From: Yponomeuta sedellus
Lineage: Eukaryota > Arthropoda > Insecta > Lepidoptera > Yponomeutidae
Assembly: GCA_934045075.1 (NCBI GenBank)
Contig: OW203723.1
Coordinates: 6,731,913 to 6,795,912, forward strand
Direction of reading: 5' to 3'
DNA length: 64,000 nucleotides
The position numbers and the translations under genes are program-made. The notes beneath the pieces were generated by a model. That model saw only the letters and a program-made list of their open reading frames with translations, made no database searches and was not told the DNA's origin. Shown here in pieces: positions 61,484 through 64,000 of this stretch; the stretch's first letter is position 1; the number at the start of each line of letters is the position of its first letter.

Positions 61484-64000
61484 CTATTCTTCGTTGGATT
61501 CACTATCGTCGGAATTGCTGGAAGATGTACTTTGAGGTCTACTAAAATTCATCCAAGGTTTTATTTTGTCTATTGCAACGATCGTTGTGTATAACCTATT
61601 TCCCTTTTGAGTCAATGGGGTGTCTTCAATTTTGAACCTATCGTAATCTAAAACCGCTGTAATTCTGTAGGGTCCCTGATACTTTGGAACGAGTTTTTTA
61701 CTTTGCCCAGATGCTGGTACTTGTCGTTCAACTCGTACTAAATCTCCTACCTTATACTGAATCGGTGGGCACCGATGTTTATCAAACGCGGCCTTTTGAG
61801 CTTTCTGACATGACTGAATATGTGAATTAATCTCCTCCCTTACTTCAGTCAACGTGCGTTCTGGTGCACTATTTGTTATGTCTTGGTCAAGCTCAGATCT
61901 GATTGTGCCTTCGCTAGATCCTGCTGGCCTTGTCCCAAATAAAGCCTCAGATGGTGTTTTATTTATACCTTTATTAAAAGTATTATTGAGACCCCATTGT
62001 ACGTCAGACAGGTGGTCGTCCCATTTATTATCGCCAGATCCAACAGTTTTTGCTGTTAGAGCATCGACTATGGTCTTATTATATCTTTCCACTTGTCCGT
62101 TAGCACGTGGTGTTGCAACAGCATTTAAAACATGCTTAATACCCTTATCCTTCACGAATTTCTTGAAAGAGGTGCTCGTGAAAGATGTTCCCCGATCAGA
62201 AATAATTCTCCTGGGGACGCCGAAAATACCGAAGTACTCTTTAAAGACCTTAATGGTTGTACTGGACTTAGTATTACGTACTGGTTTCAAATAGATGTAA
62301 CGCGTATATGCATCAATAATTACCAGTATATACATGTTACCTCGGCTGCTGCGGATAAATGGACCAACGTGGTCTACGTGCACCGTATCAAAAGGCGTGT
62401 CAATCTTTTCGATCGGGTGCAAGTAGCCTGGCTTCTTTCCTCCGGACGACTTGGCGTATGCGCACTCAAGGCAAGAATTTACATACTTCTTGACGAATGT
62501 TGACATCTTCGGGAACCAGTATGTAGCCTTGACTTTCTCTAAAGTCTTATCCAATGAGAAATGCCCAATATCATCATGGTTTTGTTTAACCACTTGCCAA
62601 CGAACCCCCTTCGGTACGACCCATCGATCACCTTGTAGTGTGATCCTAAATAACTTGTCACCTTTAATCTTATAATTGTTTTTAATATCGGTAAGATCAT
62701 TAAGGTTTGGATCTTTGAGTACGCCAATGATGCGCTGAATTTCTGAATCAGCGTTTTGAACGGTAGTTAACCAGCTGGTCTCATTAACGCTAAGAACATC
62801 GTATGGCGCGCTGGAGATGGGATTTCGGCTGAGTGCATCAACATGAGCCATAAACTGACCCGGTCTGTATTCAATATCAAAGTTGTATTCTTGCATCTGA
62901 CCCCACCACCGCGCCACACGAGGTATCACGTCTCGTTTCTGAAAAGTGGCCCGAAGCGAATTGCAGTCGGTAATTATCTTGAACTGAATGCCGACAAGGT
63001 ACACCCGGAATTTTTGAAGTGACGCCACTACTGCCAGAGTTTCTAAATCGTAAGCGGAGTAATTCTGCTCTTCTGGCGTAGTCTGCCGACTAAAGTAAGC
63101 TACTGGTCTAAGGAGTTTATTTTCACCTCTTTGCAATAAAATGCCCGCAACGCCCAACTTACAGGCATCTGTATGCAATTCTGTTTCCGCTTGCGAATCA
63201 TAGAGTGCCAGTATAGGTTTTTCAACTAACTTTTGCTGCAAAGTTCTAAATGCAGTTTCTTGGTCCTGACCCCACGACCAAGTAGTATCCTGTTTCAACA
63301 AGTGCGTCAGTGGTCTAGCGATCATTGAAAATTTTGGAACAAATCTTCGAAAAAAACTAGCCAATCCTAAAAATTGGCGTACATTGTGTACATTTTCGGG
63401 AGTTGGAAATTGAGCAACAGCATCTATCTTCCTAGACCCTGGACGAATACCATTGTTAGACACCTCAAATCCTAGATACTCGACAGTCCTACCAAAGAAC
63501 AAACATTTCGAGAGCTTTAACATGAGACCAGCTTCGGCGAACAGACCCAACACAGTTTCTAGCCTTTGCAAACCCTCCACAAAGCTCTTCGATGGGATAA
63601 TAACATCATCAAGGTAAGCTAGAGCTTCTTTGTGCCGATTTTTGCCCAAGACTTCGTTCATGGTTCTCTGAAAAGTGGCAGGAGCATTTGCGAGCCCGAA
63701 GGGCATCCGGTTAAATTCGAAATGCCCGTCCGGAGTAACAAAGGCGGTTTTAAACTTGTCAGTTTCTTTAATAGGTATTTGATAGTACCCCGAAGCAAGG
63801 TCTAAGGTAGTGTAATATAGGTGACCTGCTAAAATATCGAGTTGATCATCTATTAAGGGCATAGGATAAGTTTCCTTGACAGTACGTTTGTTTAGTGCCC
63901 GATAGTCTATGCACAAGCGGAACTCGCCAGTCTTTTTTCTTACTAACACAATAGGGCTAGCGTATGCAGAGGTAGACGGTCGAATTATACCATTCTGCAT
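61484..64000 (-). CDS. Ty3/gypsy retrotransposon Pol, 5' end cut by the window
   Basis: 838 codons without a stop or frameshift. Reverse transcriptase comes first: LDLASGYYQI with catalytic D67, and YLDD at 129-132. RNase H follows (TDAC D278, E320, TDCNS D345, and HVDAL D388). The integrase zinc finger has H475, H480, C510 and C513, and its core has D543, D602 and E638, with exactly 35 residues between the last two (DD35E). A GPY module lies at 776-778. The C-terminus is Ser- and acid-rich (STSSSNSDD) and ends at TTC-complement codons just before 61484. The residue shown first is an internal Met: gag, protease and the RT N-terminus lie beyond 64000. RT copies the RNA, RNase H removes it and integrase inserts the DNA, all in element particles. 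No envelope frame follows, so it looks like a plain LTR retrotransposon. All catalytic residues are intact, suggesting a young copy. Confidence 0.95.
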   Translation of the reverse strand: MQNGIIRPSTSAYASPIVLVRKKTGEFRLCIDYRALNKRTVKETYPMPLIDDQLDILAGHLYYTTLDLASGYYQIPIKETDKFKTAFVTPDGHFEFNRMPFGLANAPATFQRTMNEVLGKNRHKEALAYLDDVIIPSKSFVEGLQRLETVLGLFAEAGLMLKLSKCLFFGRTVEYLGFEVSNNGIRPGSRKIDAVAQFPTPENVHNVRQFLGLASFFRRFVPKFSMIARPLTHLLKQDTTWSWGQDQETAFRTLQQKLVEKPILALYDSQAETELHTDACKLGVAGILLQRGENKLLRPVAYFSRQTTPEEQNYSAYDLETLAVVASLQKFRVYLVGIQFKIITDCNSLRATFQKRDVIPRVARWWGQMQEYNFDIEYRPGQFMAHVDALSRNPISSAPYDVLSVNETSWLTTVQNADSEIQRIIGVLKDPNLNDLTDIKNNYKIKGDKLFRITLQGDRWVVPKGVRWQVVKQNHDDIGHFSLDKTLEKVKATYWFPKMSTFVKKYVNSCLECAYAKSSGGKKPGYLHPIEKIDTPFDTVHVDHVGPFIRSSRGNMYILVIIDAYTRYIYLKPVRNTKSSTTIKVFKEYFGIFGVPRRIISDRGTSFTSTSFKKFVKDKGIKHVLNAVATPRANGQVERYNKTIVDALTAKTVGSGDNKWDDHLSDVQWGLNNTFNKGINKTPSEALFGTRPAGSSEGTIRSELDQDITNSAPERTLTEVREEINSHIQSCQKAQKAAFDKHRCPPIQYKVGDLVRVERQVPASGQSKKLVPKYQGPYRITAVLDYDRFKIEDTPLTQKGNRLYTTIVAIDKIKPWMNFSRPQSTSSSNSDDSESNEE

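Noticed and set aside
61854..62675. Plus-strand frames of 74-146 codons at the gypsy locus
   Set aside because: Antisense shadows of the pol gene.

Overview
The window looks like nuclear DNA of a moth or butterfly (Lepidoptera). It is AT-rich, with no operons or dense coding. It holds many repeats whose motifs are familiar from lepidopteran genomes: short Helitron-like elements ending in CTAGT, tRNA-headed SINEs, 3' ends of several LINE families with poly-GAA or CTTTATTG tails, the AACCGACTTCAAAAAAGGAG repeat at 57.6 kb, and the CCAAGTGCGAGTCGGACT motif at 9.9 kb. The order is inferred from these repeats and not from a marker gene. Family letters (SINE-A, LINE-E, MITE-K and so on) are local labels used only here.

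Host coding sequence is scarce. The best candidates are a 77-codon first exon on the minus strand (16211-16441), possibly continued by a phase-compatible exon at 5923-6159, and a 39-codon first exon on the plus strand (26519-26636). Both end in good splice donors, and neither product could be named. A CpG-rich block at 17150-17793 looks like a promoter with a non-coding first exon. A THAP-domain gene at 21307-22986 keeps both splice sites but has an in-frame stop after codon 12, and its intron holds a hAT transposase remnant.

Layout. 1-16 kb: dispersed repeats, a nested LINE in a MITE with a 10-bp target duplication, a four-copy 308-bp tandem array carrying tRNA-like genes (7971-9140), a mariner fragment, and MITEs. 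16-27 kb: the gene-like part. 27-33 kb: intronic local duplications, two SINE families, then a 1.7-kb minisatellite of about 74-bp units (30640-32340). 33-60 kb: a mosaic of SINEs, LINE ends, MITEs with clear terminal inverted repeats, a Jockey-like reverse transcriptase remnant (41115-41516), two large tetranucleotide microsatellites (36172-36505 and 53766-54009), and a deleted mariner (56055-56521). 60.3-64 kb: the 3' half of a Ty3/gypsy LTR retrotransposon on the minus strand, with an uninterrupted pol, a likely 3' LTR with a TATA/initiator promoter, and between them an array of small hairpins.

The most unusual signal is that hairpin array (61004-61271). Stems of different sequence all close on CG and carry a loop of the form AGNAA in the element-sense RNA, and the one imperfect stem becomes a U-G wobble only on that strand. 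Second is a set of perfect 12-21 bp hairpins with 3-6 nt loops, several inside old repeat copies, which looks like a template-switch signature. Mobile elements make up most of the recognisable sequence. They do not form a pathway with the host exons, but they interrupt or flank every gene-like feature.
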